A stretch of DNA of 64,000 nucleotides from Pseudogracilibacillus auburnensis (GTDB lineage Bacteria; Bacillota; Bacilli; Bacillales; Amphibacillaceae). The translations under genes and the position numbers were made by a program. The notes under the pieces were generated by a model. It ran no database searches. It saw nothing but the letters and a program-made list of their open reading frames with translations, and was not told the origin of the DNA. Of this stretch, positions 29,890 through 42,600 are shown piece by piece. Location: NCBI RefSeq assembly GCF_003201975.1, contig NZ_QJJQ01000013.1, positions 84,830 to 148,829 on the forward strand, given 5' to 3'. Numbering within the stretch: position 1 is the stretch's first letter; each line of letters opens with the position of its first letter.

Positions 29890-30086
29890 TATTTCCCCTC
29901 CCTTTCGTCCATTTTATAATAGACATACTCCGTGAAAATTACTTGACGCTCGCCATGGCAATAGTCCGCATCAACAACCTCTCACTTCATCGCTTATCCA
30001 CTGAGAAATTACCACTGATTTATTAAGAAAAATCAATTTCATTTCATCTGTCTTGACAATCTGTATATATGATTGCACGATTATAT

Positions 30087-30115
30087 ATTATACAAACATT
30101 TTTCTATGATTGCAA
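30087..30115 (-). promoter_or_regulatory. Sigma-A promoter of the S10 cluster
   Basis: On the minus strand, TTGCAA (30110-30115) and TATAAT (30087-30092) are separated by 17 bp. Transcription would start near 30080 and give a leader of about 190 nt before rpsJ. In that leader I saw no known riboswitch. Confidence 0.8.
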
Positions 30116-30223
30116 GTCAAAACATTCAATTTCCGTGGAATTTTTATGCTATTATTCTGTCGTTTATCATTTAGGTTTTCTCATATAATTTACAGCTTTT
30201 TAAATTCAAAATTGATGATGAAC

Positions 30224-30608
30224 TGCGCCGTAACATCGAATAGTGAATGTCCTACCTCCGCTACGGAAATACACTCCGCTTTCCGTGGGCTCGCGATGAG
30301 CCTCCTCGCTCGCAAAGACCGCTTACTGTGGGGGCTCATCGTCTTCGCTTTCCCACAGGAGTCTCCGTGTATTTCCTTCGCTAGGATGGTATGTTAACTC
30401 ATTACAATTATTTATCGGTGAAATCCCATAATTTCCTTCACCTTTACGATTAGTTGATTAGAGCGTAAAGCAGTCGTCTCTTGGAACTGCGCAAATGCTC
30501 GTCCTACCGAAAAGCATTGTCGCAATAAACATTGCGTCGGAGGTGACAGCCGTGCCCGCTAAAAATCCATGATCCGCAGCGGTAAACAACCTAGCAGTTA
30601 CTGCACAG
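30224..30608 (+). repeat. Large repeat with inverted ends, copy 1
   Basis: About 385 bp, related in the same orientation to 58203-58664. Ends TGCGCCGTAAC and GTTACTGCACA are imperfect inverted repeats. The left half contains GGAAATACACTCCGCTTTCCG and its partner CGTGTATTTCC around a GC-rich centre; the right half ends with GCCGTGCCCGC. No protein is encoded. It lies between tuf and the S10 promoter. Confidence 0.75.
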
Positions 30609-30654
30609 TTTATGGATTTCATGTAAAAGAGCAATATTAAAAATACGATTTAAG

Positions 30655-30690
30655 ACAAAAGAGCTAGGCAATAAATTTGCCTAGCATCTC
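30655..30690 (-). terminator. Terminator after tuf
   Basis: On the minus strand, GCTAGGCAA pairs perfectly with TTGCCTAGC around ATTTA, followed by TCTTTTG. It starts about 20 bp after the tuf stop and separates the str and S10 clusters. Confidence 0.9.
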
Positions 30691-30704
30691 TTCATTTCAT
30701 TCAA

Positions 30705-31895
30705 TTATGCTTCGATTGATGATACAACACCAGAACCTACTGTACGTCCACCTTCACGAATAGAGAAACGAGTTCCTTCTTCGATAGCGATAGGTGAAAT
30801 AAGTTCTACTACCATTTCGATGTTATCTCCAGGCATAACCATTTCTACGCCTTCTGGTAATTGAATAACACCTGTTACGTCCGTCGTACGGAAATAGAAC
30901 TGTGGACGGTAGTTTGCGAAGAATGGAGTATGACGTCCACCTTCTTCTTTTGATAGAACATACACTTCTGATTTAAATTTAGTATGTGGTGTAATAGAAC
31001 CTGGCTTTGCTAATACTTGACCACGGCTAATGTCTTCACGACCTACACCACGTAGTAAAGCTCCAATATTGTCTCCTGCTTCTGCATAGTCAAGAAGCTT
31101 ACGGAACATTTCTACTCCTGTAACTGTCGTTTTTGTTGGTGCATCAGCAAGACCGATGATTTCAACTTCGTCACCTACTGATACTTGACCACGCTCAACA
31201 CGTCCAGTTGCAACCGTTCCACGTCCTGTAATAGAGAATACGTCCTCAACAGGCATCATGAATGGTTTGTCAGTGTCACGCTCAGGCTGTGGAATGTACT
31301 CATCTACAGCTGCCATTAATTCAATAATTTTTTGCTCATACTCTTCTACACCTTCTAGTGCTTTAAGAGCAGAACCAGCAATTACTGGAATGTCGTCTCC
31401 AGGGAAGTCGTACTCAGAAAGTAATTCACGCACTTCCATTTCAACTAATTCTAATAATTCTTCGTCATCTACCATATCTACTTTGTTAAGGAATACTACG
31501 ATTGAAGGTACTCCAACGTTTCGAGATAATAGAATGTGTTCACGTGTTTGTGGCATTGGGCCATCTGCAGATGATACGACAAGAATAGCACCGTCCATTT
31601 GTGCAGCACCAGTGATCATGTTTTTAACATAGTCCGCGTGTCCAGGACAGTCAACGTGTGCATAGTGACGATTGTCTGTTTCGTATTCTACGTGAGATGT
31701 AGCGATTGTAATTCCACGTTCTTTCTCCTCAGGTGCACCATCAATTTGATCATAAGCCATTGCACCTTCTGTTCCTTGCACTTTATGCATAACAGTAGTG
31801 ATAGCTGCTGTTAATGTAGTTTTACCATGGTCAACGTGACCGATTGTTCCAATGTTTACGTGTGGCTTCGAGCGATCGAATTTTTCTTTTGCCAT
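30705..31895 (-). CDS. tuf: Elongation factor Tu
   Basis: 396 residues. G1 GHVDHGKTT is near 19-27, the switch RGITI near 58, G3 DCPGH near 81, and G4 NKVD near 136. It brings aminoacyl-tRNA to the ribosome. AAGGAGGAA precedes the ATG. A short perfect hairpin (31936-31956) in the fusA-tuf gap may adjust tuf expression relative to fusA. Confidence 0.99.
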   Translation of the reverse strand: MAKEKFDRSKPHVNIGTIGHVDHGKTTLTAAITTVMHKVQGTEGAMAYDQIDGAPEEKERGITIATSHVEYETDNRHYAHVDCPGHADYVKNMITGAAQMDGAILVVSSADGPMPQTREHILLSRNVGVPSIVVFLNKVDMVDDEELLELVEMEVRELLSEYDFPGDDIPVIAGSALKALEGVEEYEQKIIELMAAVDEYIPQPERDTDKPFMMPVEDVFSITGRGTVATGRVERGQVSVGDEVEIIGLADAPTKTTVTGVEMFRKLLDYAEAGDNIGALLRGVGREDISRGQVLAKPGSITPHTKFKSEVYVLSKEEGGRHTPFFANYRPQFYFRTTDVTGVIQLPEGVEMVMPGDNIEMVVELISPIAIEEGTRFSIREGGRTVGSGVVSSIEA

Positions 31896-31935
31896 TTTGA
31901 AATTCCTCCTTAAATGTATAAAAATAAATATTTAT

Positions 31936-31956
31936 AACTAAGAATGTTTCTTAGTT
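31936..31956 (-). other. Hairpin between fusA and tuf
   Basis: AACTAAGAA and TTCTTAGTT form a 9-bp perfect stem with a 3-nt loop. The minus-strand sequence after it is AT-rich without a clean T-run, so processing site or mRNA stabiliser is as likely as terminator. Confidence 0.5.
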
Positions 31957-31990
31957 TACCTCATAATAATTGTTATCCTGTAAAAATCAA

Positions 31991-34069
31991 TTATTCGCCA
32001 GCGTTTTTCTTAATAATTTCTTCAGCAATAGCTTTTGGTACTTCTTCATAATGGTCAAAGAACATTGTGTATGTTCCACGTCCTTGTGTATTAGAACGAA
32101 GTGCAGTCGCATAACCGAACATTTCAGCAAGTGGGACAAATGCTTTTACGAGTTGCGCATTACCACGTGTGTCCATACCTTCAACACGTCCACGGCGTGA
32201 TGTAACATCCCCCATAATATCTCCCATATACTCTTCAGGAATGACGATTTCCACTTTCATCATTGGCTCCAATAAAACAGGGTTACATTTGTTTTTAGCA
32301 GCTTTTAGTGACATGGATGCAGCGATCTTAAACGCCATCTCGTTTGAGTCAACATCATGGTAGCTACCATCATATAAAGAAGCTTTTACGTCGATTAGAG
32401 GATATCCAGCTAATACTCCGCCTTCTAATGCTTCTCTAATTCCTTGTTCAACAGATGGAATGTATTCACGAGGAACAACTCCACCAACGATTTTGTTCTC
32501 AAACTCAAAGCCAGCTCCGTCTTCGTTTGGCTCATATTTAACCCAAACGTGACCATACTGTCCACGTCCACCTGATTGACGGATAAATTTACCTTCAACC
32601 TCAGCGGAAGCACGGAATGTTTCTCGGTAAGCAACTTGTGGTGCACCTACATTCGCTTCTACTTTAAATTCACGCTTTAAGCGGTCAACAATGACATCTA
32701 AGTGTAGCTCACCCATACCAGAAATAATTGTTTGCCCTGTTTCTGGGTTTGACTCTGTTGTAAATGTCGGGTCTTCCTCAGCAAGCTTTCCTAACGCAAT
32801 ACCCATTTTATCTTGGTCTGCTTTTGTTTTCGGTTCAATAGCAACCGAAATAACAGGCTCTGGGAAGTCCATTGATTCTAAAATAACAGGATGTTTTTCA
32901 TCACAAAGTGTATCACCAGTAGACGTATCTTTCAAGCCAACTGCTGCTGCAATTTCACCACAGTGAATTTCTGAAATCTCTTCACGTGAGTTTGCGTGCA
33001 TCTGAAGGATACGACCAATACGTTCTTTCTTGTTTTTAACAGAGTTTAAAACGTATGAACCTGAGTTCAGCGTACCTGAGTATACTCGGAAAAATGTTAA
33101 CTTTCCAACGAATGGATCTGTCATCACTTTAAATGCTAATGCAGAGAATGGTTCTTTGTCATCAGCTGGACGATTTGTTTCTTCTTCTGTTCCAGGAACA
33201 ATTCCTTCGATTGCTGGAATGTCCGTTGGAGCTGGTAGATAATCGATAACGCCATCAAGAATTAGTTGAACACCCTTGTTTTTAAACGCAGATCCACAAA
33301 ATACAGGGTAAAATTCGACTGCTAATGTAGCTTGACGAATTGCATTTTTAAGTTCTTCGTTCGATACATCTTCACCTTCGAGATATTTCATCATTATCTC
33401 TTCGTCGAAATCTGCAACAGCTTCAATTAATCCACCACGAAGTTCTTCTGCTTTCTCTTTATACTCATCAGGAATATCTCTTGCTTCCTCGGTAGTACCT
33501 AGATCGTCTAAATAGAAATGAGCTTTCATTTCAATAAGATCAATTATTCCATCGAATTCGTCCTCTGCACCGATCGGAAATTGAACTGGATGAGCATTTG
33601 CCCCTAAACGGTCTTTCAACGTATTAGTTGCATATAAAAAGTCTGCACCAATTTTATCCATCTTGTTAATAAAGACAATTCTCGGAACACCGTATGTTGT
33701 CGCTTGACGCCATACTGTTTCTGTTTGTGGCTCAACACCTGATTGTGCATCAAGAACCGTAATCGCACCATCAAGTACACGTAAAGATCTTTCTACTTCA
33801 ACCGTAAAGTCTACGTGACCTGGTGTATCGATAATATTGATTCGATGGCCTTTCCACTGAGCAGTCGTTGCAGCTGAAGTAATTGTAATACCTCTTTCTT
33901 GCTCTTGCTCCATCCAGTCCATCTGGGATGCACCTTCATGTGTTTCTCCTAGTTTATGAATACGTCCTGTATAGAAAAGAATACGCTCAGTTGTTGTTGT
34001 TTTACCTGCATCAATATGAGCCATAACACCAATATTTCGCGTCTTTTCCAAGGAGAACTCTCTTGCCAT
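31991..34069 (-). CDS. fusA: Elongation factor G
   Basis: 692 residues. G1 [15 protein letters not shown] is near 17-31, RGITITSA near 60, DTPGHVDFT near 82, NKMDKIGAD near 136. The C-terminal domain IV has [12 protein letters not shown] and [15 protein letters not shown]. It drives translocation and, with RRF, ribosome recycling. It follows rpsG by 37 bp in the str order. Confidence 0.99.
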   Translation of the reverse strand: MAREFSLEKTRNIGVMAHIDAGKTTTTERILFYTGRIHKLGETHEGASQMDWMEQEQERGITITSAATTAQWKGHRINIIDTPGHVDFTVEVERSLRVLDGAITVLDAQSGVEPQTETVWRQATTYGVPRIVFINKMDKIGADFLYATNTLKDRLGANAHPVQFPIGAEDEFDGIIDLIEMKAHFYLDDLGTTEEARDIPDEYKEKAEELRGGLIEAVADFDEEIMMKYLEGEDVSNEELKNAIRQATLAVEFYPVFCGSAFKNKGVQLILDGVIDYLPAPTDIPAIEGIVPGTEEETNRPADDKEPFSALAFKVMTDPFVGKLTFFRVYSGTLNSGSYVLNSVKNKKERIGRILQMHANSREEISEIHCGEIAAAVGLKDTSTGDTLCDEKHPVILESMDFPEPVISVAIEPKTKADQDKMGIALGKLAEEDPTFTTESNPETGQTIISGMGELHLDVIVDRLKREFKVEANVGAPQVAYRETFRASAEVEGKFIRQSGGRGQYGHVWVKYEPNEDGAGFEFENKIVGGVVPREYIPSVEQGIREALEGGVLAGYPLIDVKASLYDGSYHDVDSNEMAFKIAASMSLKAAKNKCNPVLLEPMMKVEIVIPEEYMGDIMGDVTSRRGRVEGMDTRGNAQLVKAFVPLAEMFGYATALRSNTQGRGTYTMFFDHYEEVPKAIAEEIIKKNAGE

Positions 34070-34106
34070 GTATTCTTCTCCTTCCTTTCAATACTTTAGA
34101 TTTTTA

Positions 34107-34577
34107 TTACCAACGATAGTGTGCAAATGCTTTATTTGCTTCCGCCATCTTGTGTAATTCTTCTCGTTTTCTAACGGATGCTCCCGTATTGTTTGAAGCA
34201 TCTAAAATTTCATTTGCAAGTCTTTCCTCCATTGTTTTTTCCCCACGTAAGCGTGAATAGTTTACAATGTAACGAAGACCTAACGCCTGACGACGCTCTG
34301 GACGAACTTCCATCGGTACTTGATAGTTTGAACCACCTACACGGCGTGCTCGTACTTCAAGAACTGGCATCACATTTTTCATTGCCTCTTCGAATACGTC
34401 CATTGCATTTTGACCACTTTTTTCATTTACGATTTCAAATGCATTATATAAAATCTTTTGTGCTTTTCCTCTTTTTCCATCGATCATAATTTGATTGATT
34501 AATCGAGTGACAAGCTTAGAATTATAAATTGGATCTGGTAAGACATCTCTTTTTGCTACTGGGCCTTTTCGTGGCAT
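34107..34577 (-). CDS. rpsG: 30S ribosomal protein S7
   Basis: 156 residues from [16 protein letters not shown], preceded by [31 protein letters not shown] and [12 protein letters not shown] are diagnostic. S7 nucleates assembly of the 30S head and lies at the E site. Confidence 0.98.
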   Translation of the reverse strand: MPRKGPVAKRDVLPDPIYNSKLVTRLINQIMIDGKRGKAQKILYNAFEIVNEKSGQNAMDVFEEAMKNVMPVLEVRARRVGGSNYQVPMEVRPERRQALGLRYIVNYSRLRGEKTMEERLANEILDASNNTGASVRKREELHKMAEANKAFAHYRW

Positions 34578-34619
34578 ATGTCTTCCTCCTTTCATTTCAT
34601 AATTTATTAATATGTCCGT

Positions 34620-35033
34620 TTATTTTTTTCCTTTTTTCGCACCATATTTAGAACGCCCTTGTTGACGGCCTTCTACCCCTGCAGTGTCAAGCGCTCCACG
34701 TACAATATGATAACGTACCCCTGGTAAGTCTTTCACACGTCCTCCACGTAATAAAACAACACTGTGCTCTTGAAGGTTGTGTCCAATTCCTGGAATATAC
34801 GCTGTAACTTCCATATTGTTTGATAAACGAACACGCGCATATTTACGTAATGCTGAGTTCGGCTTCTTTGGTGTTAATGTACCAACACGTGTACATACTC
34901 CACGCTTTTGCGGTGAATCAACATTCGTAAATTTCTTTTTAAAGCTGTTATACCCTCTGTTTAGTGCTGGAGAGTCAGACTTTTTTGGTTTGCTTACTCG
35001 TCCTTTACGGATTAATTGGTTAATTGTAGGCAT
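34620..35033 (-). CDS. rpsL: 30S ribosomal protein S12
   Basis: 137 residues. The decoding loop contains [19 protein letters not shown], with Lys at the position where streptomycin-resistance changes fall in other bacteria (about residue 56), and [18 protein letters not shown] near 98-115. The wild-type Lys-Pro-Asn-Ser pattern suggests no resistance change at this site. Confidence 0.98.
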   Translation of the reverse strand: MPTINQLIRKGRVSKPKKSDSPALNRGYNSFKKKFTNVDSPQKRGVCTRVGTLTPKKPNSALRKYARVRLSNNMEVTAYIPGIGHNLQEHSVVLLRGGRVKDLPGVRYHIVRGALDTAGVEGRQQGRSKYGAKKGKK

Positions 35034-35147
35034 TTTAAGTTTCCTCCTTCCTTCATGATAAAATAAGTTTAAACCTGCCTTTTATTGTTAGGCTATCTTA
35101 GCCCACATATCCAGGTGGTTCATTTTAAGGCATAAGAAAATTTCATA

Positions 35148-35402
35148 TTACTCATGCTTTATTGCAACCGTAGATGCGTCTACATCAATTTTACATGCTA
35201 ACCCAAGCTTTTTTTTGGAGTCAACCAATACGTGTGGAATTTGTAACTTCTTCGCTTCCTCTAGTACTTTATCCGTAATATGTTGATCAGCATCTTTTGC
35301 AATAAACACTTCAGAAACTTCGCCATTATTCATGGCTTTTAACGTTTGTTTGGTTCCGATAATTATCCGCGATTGAAGCTGTGTCACTTTTTCATAAGAC
35401 AT
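35148..35402 (-). CDS. rplGB: L7Ae-family RNA-binding protein (YbxF type)
   Basis: 84 residues from the ATG at 35402 with TGGAGGAAAA upstream. It has the L7Ae/L30e fold marks: GTKQTLKAMNNGEVSEVFIAKDAD and IPHVLVDSKKKLGLACKIDV. In B. subtilis YbxF at this position binds kink-turn RNA and associates with the ribosome. It is the first gene after the str promoter. A role in kink-turn binding is inferred from the family. Confidence 0.93.
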   Translation of the reverse strand: MSYEKVTQLQSRIIIGTKQTLKAMNNGEVSEVFIAKDADQHITDKVLEEAKKLQIPHVLVDSKKKLGLACKIDVDASTVAIKHE

Positions 35403-35450
35403 CAGATTTTCCTCCATTGCAACAGTTAATATTCCGGAAACACCTCGAAT

Positions 35451-35479
35451 ATATTATCATCTATTCGTTTTCTTGTCAA
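35451..35479 (-). promoter_or_regulatory. Sigma-A promoter of rplGB-rpsL-rpsG-fusA-tuf
   Basis: On the minus strand, TTGACA (35474-35479) and TAATAT (35451-35456) are 17 bp apart, about 50 bp before rplGB. A terminator just upstream (35504-35540) insulates it from rpoC. Confidence 0.75.
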
Positions 35480-35503
35480 CTGTTTTCATTTTTTACGTTT
35501 CTT

Positions 35504-35540
35504 AAAAAGCACTCCTGTGACCAACTAAATGTCACAGGAG
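35504..35540 (-). terminator. Terminator between rpoC and the str cluster
   Basis: CTCCTGTGAC (35512-35521) and GTCACAGGAG (35531-35540) form a perfect 10-bp stem; minus-strand TGCTTTTTAAG follows. It lies over 400 bp after rpoC, beyond a repeat. Confidence 0.8.
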
Positions 35541-35567
35541 ATGTAAAATGGTAAGTTGTCATTTTAA

Positions 35568-35758
35568 GATCTGCTGAACAATTAATCTGCGTTCCTTCCT
35601 ACCGTTGTCTTCCGCGAAATGTGACATGCTTTCCGCGGGCACGGCTTCAGCCTCCTCGGAAGAAAACCACTTCCTGCGGGGTCTTCAGACTCGCGCTTTT
35701 CCCGCTGGAGTCAGTCACTTTCGCTCCAGACAACTAGTGCAGTTCATTGCAATGGGAA
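35568..35758 (-). repeat. GC-rich dispersed repeat, copy B
   Basis: Nearly identical, in inverted orientation, to 15265-15464. The match runs from AGATCTGCTGAACA through the CCACTTCCTGCGGGGTCTTC centre to TGCAGTTCATTGCA. It occupies the rpoC-rplGB gap. The remaining bases up to the rpoC stop (35759-35953) show no recognised feature. Confidence 0.85.
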
Positions 35759-35953
35759 TCCATTTTCAACTTATGTGCAAAGTTTTTTTTGAGACTATCA
35801 TTGCCTTGCTATCGTTCAGCAATCCCTAATTTAACGTCGTTTCGAATACTCCTTGCTTCGCGCGGGAGTCTACGTACATTTGTGTCACACAGTACATCAA
35901 ACTACGTATCTTTCTTCATCAACAAGGCCCAATTTTTTTTAGAAAACAGCCGT

Positions 35954-38900
35954 TTATTGTGTTGTTATTTCTATTTCTTCCGAAGATGTTTCTGGTTCAG
36001 CTAGCTCTGATTCTATTTTGCGATAACGTTGCATACCAGTTCCAGCCGGGATTAACTTTCCGATTATAACGTTCTCTTTTAATCCTAATAATTCGTCTGT
36101 TTTTCCTTTGATCGCAGCATCTGTCAGTACTCTTGTTGTTTCTTGGAATGATGCTGCTGAGAGGAATGAATCTGTTTCAAGTGAGGCTTTTGTAATACCG
36201 AGCAATACTGGCTCACCAACAGCAGGTTCTTTCCCTTCTCGTAATACCTCATTATTCACTTCTTTAAACTGGTGTAATTCTATTAATGAACCTGGTAATA
36301 CATCTGTATCTCCAGACTCTAATATTTTAACCTTACGTAACATTTGTCTCACCATTACTTCAATATGTTTGTCACCAATTTCTACCCCTTGCATACGGTA
36401 TACTCTTTGTACTTCTTGAAGTAAATAAGCTTGAACACCTTCGACACCTTGAACTCTGAGTAATTCTTTCGGATCAATCGAACCTTCCGTTAATTCTTGC
36501 CCCGCATGTACTTCATCACCAACGGAAACTTTTAGCCTTGCATTATATGGTACAGGGTATGCAACACTTTCAACTTCACTTTCGACGACTACTTCACGTT
36601 TATCTTTTGATTCTTTTATTTCCTGAACGAGACCTTCAAACTCACTAATAGTCGCTTGACCTTTCGGGTTTCTCGCTTCAAAAAGCTCTTGGATTCTCGG
36701 TAAACCTTGTGTAATATCGTCTCCAGCAACTCCACCTGTATGGAATGTACGCATCGTTAACTGTGTTCCAGGTTCTCCGATAGATTGTGCAGCAATAATT
36801 CCTACCGCTTCTCCTACTTCTACATCTGCTCCAGTCGCTAAATTACGACCATAGCACATTTTACAAACTCCGTGTTTTGTATGACATGTGAATACAGAAC
36901 GAATGGTTACTTCTGTTATGCCTGCTTCCGTAATCCTTTTCGCTTGATCCTCCGAAATGATTTCACTTTTACCGACAATAATTTCATTCGTTTCCGGATG
37001 AACAATATCTTCAAATGCAGTTCTTCCAACTAAACGATCAATTAGCGGTTCAATTACCTCAGCTCCTATTGCAAGCTCTGACACAGTTAATCCTCGGTCA
37101 GTTCCACAATCTGTTTCTCTGACGATGACATCTTGAGCAACATCAACGAGTCTTCTCGTTAAGTAACCAGAGTCGGCCGTTTTTAAAGCTGTATCTGCAA
37201 GCCCTTTTCTCGCTCCGTGAGTCGAAATAAAGTATTCTAATACGGTTAATCCTTCGCGGAAACTAGACTTAATTGGTAGTTCAATAATTCTTCCGGCCGG
37301 GTTTGCCATTAGGCCACGCATCCCTGCAAGCTGCGTAAAGTTAGATGGGTTACCTCTCGCACCTGAATCACTCATCATAAAGATTGGGTTCGTATTATCT
37401 AAGGAATCCATTAGTTTATCTTGGATAACGTCTTTTACATCTGACCAGATGGTAATAACACGATTATATCTTTCTTCATCTGTAATAAGACCACGTCTAA
37501 ATTGTCTTAAGACTCCATCTACTTTTGCTTGTGCTTCTTCTAATAAATCCTGCTTTTCTTTTAACACAACGATATCAGAAATACCGACTGTCATCCCCGC
37601 TTTTGTCGAATAACTAAAGCCAAGATCCTTCATTCGGTCAAGCATTTTTGATGTTTCACTAATTTTATATTGCTTAAATACTTCCGCAATAATGTCCCCT
37701 AAAATTCCTTTTTTAAACGGAGCAACTAGTTCACGTTTTTGAATCTCCTCTTTCACGTTAACTCCTTTATCAAGGAAATATTTATTAGGTGTTTCGATTT
37801 CTAGGTTTGTTTTAGTAGGCTCATTAATATACGGGAATGTGTCTGGAATAATCTCATTAAAAATGATTTTTCCAACAGTTGTTAACAATAACTTATTATT
37901 TTGCTCTTCTGTAAAGGTCGGATTATTTAAGCTTTCAGCATGAAGAGCCACTCTTGAATGTAAATGGACATGCCCGTTCTGATACGCAATTAATGCTTCA
38001 TTTGTATCTTTAAATACTTTACCTTCCCCAATAGACCCTGGCAACTCCAGCGTTAAATAATAGTTTCCTAAAACCATATCTTGTGAAGGAGTAACAACTG
38101 GCTTTCCGTCTTTCGGGTTTAAAATGTTTTGTGCAGCTAACATTAAAATTCGCGCTTCTGCTTGTGCTTCTGCTGACAGAGGTACGTGTACGGCCATTTG
38201 GTCACCGTCAAAGTCAGCATTATATGCTGTACAAACTAATGGGTGAAGGCGAATCGCGCGTCCTTCCACTAATGTAGGTTCAAAAGCTTGAATACCTAAT
38301 CTGTGTAAAGTTGGAGCACGGTTTAGTAATACTGGATGTTCTTTAATTACTTGTTCTAAAACATCCCATACTTCCGGGTGAACACGTTCGATCTTTCTTT
38401 TCGCTGATTTTATATTATGAGCGATTTTTTGTCCGACTAATTCTTTCATAATAAATGGCTTGAATAGTTCAAGTGCCATTTCTTTTGGTAATCCGCACTG
38501 ATACATTTTCAAACTAGGTCCAACGATAATTACCGAACGACCAGAATAATCAACACGTTTTCCGAGTAAGTTTTGACGGAATCGACCTTGCTTTCCTTTT
38601 AACATATGGGAAAGTGACTTTAATGGGCGATTTCCAGGACCTGTAACAGGGCGTCCTCGACGACCGTTGTCAATTAAGGCATCGACTGCTTCTTGGAGCA
38701 TTCTTTTTTCGTTTTGGACAATAATACTCGGCGCCCCAAGGTCTAATAAACGTTTTAAACGATTATTTCGGTTAATCACACGACGGTATAAATCGTTTAA
38801 ATCTGATGTAGCAAAACGTCCACCATCTAGTTGTACCATCGGTCTTATTTCCGGTGGGATAACTGGTAGCACGTCTAAAACCATCCATGAAGGATCATTT

Positions 38901-39559
38901 CCAGAGTTACGGAATGCTTCCATCACTTCTAGTCTTCTAATTGCTCTTGTTCTTCTTTGCCCTTGGACTGTTTTAAGTTCCTCTTTTAATTCAAGCACTT
39001 CTTTATCTAAATCAATGTCTTGAAGTAGTCTACGGACTGCTTCTGCACCCATCTCAGCCTTAAAGGCGTTGCCATACTTCTCATAAAATTGTCTAAATTC
39101 TTTTTCTGACAATAATTGTTTCTTCTCAAGTGGCGTGTTACCTGAATCTGTGACAACGTAGGCTGCAAAATATAAAATTTCTTCAAGAGCACGAGGTGAC
39201 ATGTCTAATACTAGCCCCATGCGACTCGGAATTCCTTTAAAATACCAAATATGTGAAACTGGAGCAGCAAGTTCAATATGAGCCATTCTTTCACGACGCA
39301 CTTTTGACTTGGTCACTTCCACACCACAACGGTCACAAACAACACCTTTATAACGAACGCGTTTATATTTTCCACAATGACATTCCCAATCTTTCTGTGG
39401 TCCAAATATACGCTCACAAAATAGTCCGTCTTTTTCTGGCTTTAACGTTCGGTAGTTAATCGTTTCTGGCTTCTTCACTTCGCCGTATGACCAAGAGCGA
39501 ATTTTTTCTGATGAAGCTAAACCAATTTTCATAAATTCAAAGTTATTTACATCTAGCAA
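35954..39559 (-). CDS. rpoC: RNA polymerase beta' subunit
   Basis: 1201 residues from a TTG at 39559 (product MLDVNNFEF...), the usual Bacillus start, preceded by GGGAGG. The N-terminal zinc finger uses Cys-60, 62, 75 and 78 (CHCG...CDRC). The catalytic loop [12 protein letters not shown] lies near 447-458 and holds the three magnesium-binding aspartates. A second zinc site has [19 protein letters not shown], and the trigger-loop region [13 protein letters not shown] follows. It is separated from rpoB by a terminator-like hairpin. Confidence 0.99.
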   Translation of the reverse strand: MLDVNNFEFMKIGLASSEKIRSWSYGEVKKPETINYRTLKPEKDGLFCERIFGPQKDWECHCGKYKRVRYKGVVCDRCGVEVTKSKVRRERMAHIELAAPVSHIWYFKGIPSRMGLVLDMSPRALEEILYFAAYVVTDSGNTPLEKKQLLSEKEFRQFYEKYGNAFKAEMGAEAVRRLLQDIDLDKEVLELKEELKTVQGQRRTRAIRRLEVMEAFRNSGNDPSWMVLDVLPVIPPEIRPMVQLDGGRFATSDLNDLYRRVINRNNRLKRLLDLGAPSIIVQNEKRMLQEAVDALIDNGRRGRPVTGPGNRPLKSLSHMLKGKQGRFRQNLLGKRVDYSGRSVIIVGPSLKMYQCGLPKEMALELFKPFIMKELVGQKIAHNIKSAKRKIERVHPEVWDVLEQVIKEHPVLLNRAPTLHRLGIQAFEPTLVEGRAIRLHPLVCTAYNADFDGDQMAVHVPLSAEAQAEARILMLAAQNILNPKDGKPVVTPSQDMVLGNYYLTLELPGSIGEGKVFKDTNEALIAYQNGHVHLHSRVALHAESLNNPTFTEEQNNKLLLTTVGKIIFNEIIPDTFPYINEPTKTNLEIETPNKYFLDKGVNVKEEIQKRELVAPFKKGILGDIIAEVFKQYKISETSKMLDRMKDLGFSYSTKAGMTVGISDIVVLKEKQDLLEEAQAKVDGVLRQFRRGLITDEERYNRVITIWSDVKDVIQDKLMDSLDNTNPIFMMSDSGARGNPSNFTQLAGMRGLMANPAGRIIELPIKSSFREGLTVLEYFISTHGARKGLADTALKTADSGYLTRRLVDVAQDVIVRETDCGTDRGLTVSELAIGAEVIEPLIDRLVGRTAFEDIVHPETNEIIVGKSEIISEDQAKRITEAGITEVTIRSVFTCHTKHGVCKMCYGRNLATGADVEVGEAVGIIAAQSIGEPGTQLTMRTFHTGGVAGDDITQGLPRIQELFEARNPKGQATISEFEGLVQEIKESKDKREVVVESEVESVAYPVPYNARLKVSVGDEVHAGQELTEGSIDPKELLRVQGVEGVQAYLLQEVQRVYRMQGVEIGDKHIEVMVRQMLRKVKILESGDTDVLPGSLIELHQFKEVNNEVLREGKEPAVGEPVLLGITKASLETDSFLSAASFQETTRVLTDAAIKGKTDELLGLKENVIIGKLIPAGTGMQRYRKIESELAEPETSSEEIEITTQ

Positions 39560-39614
39560 GGGCCCTACCTCCCATTTCATATCCGTTCTAACTTTCCATT
39601 TTAACTAGTGAATG

Positions 39615-39648
39615 AAAAAGGGGAAGAGGTCAAGGCTGACCCCTTTTC
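39615..39648 (-). terminator. Hairpin with T-run between rpoB and rpoC
   Basis: On the minus strand, AAAAGGGG pairs with CCCCTTTTT, and GGTCA with TGACC inside, immediately after the rpoB stop. It has the form of an intrinsic terminator, yet lies between two subunit genes that must both be expressed. Partial termination or a processing signal is likely. Confidence 0.7.
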
Positions 39649-39651
39649 ACC

Positions 39652-42600
39652 TTAATCTTGTTTTACTTCTAAATTAAGTGAATCTTCTGCGTCAGAATCA
39701 TCATCTTCCAATGCTCTTAAGTCGATTTCTGTTTGATCGCTTGAAAGCATTTTAACATCCATTCCGAGACTTTGAAGTTCTTTAATTAATACTTTAAACG
39801 ACTCCGGTACACCTGGTTCTGGAACATTTCTTCCTTTTACAATCGATTCATATGTTTTTACGCGACCAACAATATCGTCTGATTTAACCGTTAAAATCTC
39901 TTGTAATGTGTACGCAGCACCATACGCTTCAAGTGCCCATACTTCCATTTCTCCAAAACGCTGTCCACCAAATTGTGCCTTACCACCTAATGGTTGCTGC
40001 GTTACTAATGAATAAGGTCCAGTTGACCTTGCATGTAGCTTATCGTCAACCATATGCGATAGTTTTATCATATAAGAAATTCCTACTGATACACGATTAT
40101 CAAACGGTTCCCCTGTTCGACCATCATAGAGTATTGTCTTCGCATCTGTTGGCATTCCCGCCTCTTGGAGAGTTTCCCATACATCTTCCTCATTTGCACC
40201 ATCAAATACTGGTGATGCGACATGGATACCTAGCTTTTTCGCCGCCATTCCTAAATGGAGCTCGAACACTTGTCCGATGTTCATTCTTGATGGAACTCCT
40301 AATGGGTTAAGCATAATATCAACTGGCGTTCCATCTGGTAAATAAGGCATATCTTCCTCAGGTAGTAATTTTGAAATAACCCCTTTGTTTCCGTGACGTC
40401 CTGCCATCTTATCTCCTTCAGAAATTTTACGCTTCTGAACAATATAAACACGGATTAATTGGTTTACACCAGGTTTTAACTCATCTCCATCTTCGCGGTT
40501 AAATATTTTAACATCTAAAATAATTCCGCCTGCACCATGAGGAACACGAAGTGATGTATCGCGAACTTCTCTTGCCTTTTCACCGAAGATGGCATGTAAT
40601 AAGCGTTCTTCTGCCGATAATTCAGTAACTCCCTTTGGTGTTACTTTTCCTACCAAAATATCGCCATCTTTTACTTCGGCTCCGATACGAATAATACCAT
40701 CTTCATCTAAGTTTTTGAGCGCATCTTCTCCCACGTTTGGAATGTCGCGCGTAATTTCTTCAGGTCCTAATTTCGTATCGCGTGCTTCTGCTTCATATTC
40801 TTCAATATGAATTGATGTGAATACATCATCTTTTACTAGATTTTCGCTCATAATGATCGCATCTTCATAGTTGTACCCTTCCCATGTCATAAAAGCGACA
40901 AGTACGTTACGACCTAATGCTAACTCTCCATCTTCCATGGAAGGTCCGTCGGCAAGAACTTCGCCTTTCATCACGCGATCCCCTTGTTTGACGATTGGGC
41001 GCTGGTTATAACAAGTACCTTGGTTGGAGCGTACATATTTACGAAGACGGTAACGATCTACATCGCCCGTTACTTCTTTTCCATCTACTGTCGAAATACG
41101 TCTAACAACAATTTCCTTCGCTTCTACTTTGTCAACAATTCCATCATTTCGGCAAATGATAGCAGCTCCAGAGTCCTTTCCAGTAACATATTCCATTCCT
41201 GTACCTACAATAGGTGATTCTGGTTTTAATAAAGGTACTGCTTGACGTTGCATGTTAGCTCCCATTAACGCACGGTTGGAGTCATCATTTTCTAAAAACG
41301 GAATACATGCTGTCGCTGCAGAAACGACTTGTTTTGGCGATACGTCCATGTAATCAATTTGCTCTCTAGGTACGATCGTGTTTTCTCCACGGAACCGAGA
41401 AATTACTTCATCATCAATAAAGTTACCTTCTTCATCTAGTCGAGCATTCGCTTGAGCAACGACATAATTATCTTCTTCATCGGCTGTTAAGTAATCGATC
41501 TGTGCTGTCACTCTACCAGTTTCAGGATCGATTCGGCGATACGGAGTTTCAATAAAACCGAACGCATTTACTCTCCCATAACTAGATAAGGAGTTAATTA
41601 GCCCAATGTTAGGTCCTTCAGGTGTTTCAATTGGACACATTCTTCCATAGTGAGAATAGTGTACGTCACGCACTTCCATTCCAGCACGCTCTCTCGTTAG
41701 TCCACCAGGTCCTAATGCTGATAGACGACGTTTATGGGTAAGTTCTGCTAGTGGATTCGTTTGATCCATGAACTGAGACAATTGAGAACTACCGAAAAAC
41801 TCTTTAATCGACGCAATAACAGGTCGAATATTAATTAGTTGTTGTGGTGTAATACTTGATGTATCTTGAATGGACATTCTTTCACGCACAACTCGCTCCA
41901 TTCTTGATAACCCGATACGGAATTGATTTTGTAATAATTCACCAACAGAACGTAGTCTACGGTTCCCTAAATGGTCAATATCATCTGTATGACCAACATT
42001 GTATAAAAGGTTGAAGAAATAACTAATGGATGCCAATATATCTGCTGGTGTAATATGTTTGACACTATTTTCGATATCAGCATTACCAACGACATGAAGC
42101 TCTCTTTCCCCTTCAGGGTCTGTCGGATCCATAATCTTAATAACTTGAACCTTCACATCTTCTTCTACAACACCGTTATATAAATTAATAGTTTCAACGT
42201 TTAATTTATTCTCATCATCTTCTAAATAAGGAATTAGCTTATTTAAAAGTTTACGGTCGATCTTGTCGCCTTTTTCACCTAACACTTCTCCTGTTTCTTT
42301 ATCTACGACCGTTTCAGCTAACGTTTGATTGAACAGTCGATTTTTAATGCTCAATTTTTTGTTCATTTTATAACGACCAACATGAGCAAGGTCATATCTT
42401 TTCGGATCAAAAAAACGGGATATTAATAAACTTTTCGCGTTTTCAACCGTTGGTGGCTCACCAGGACGTAATCGTTCATATATTTCTAATAACGCTTTTT
42501 CCGTCGTTTCGATATTGTCTTTTTCAAGTGTATTTTTTAAATACTCGTTCTCACCGATAAGGTCAGTAATTTCTTGATCTGTGTTCATCCCTAAAGCACG

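Noticed and set aside
30051..30092. Plus-strand promoter TTGACA near 30053
   Set aside because: It has no gene downstream on the plus strand, and the opposite strand has a better placed promoter for rpsJ.
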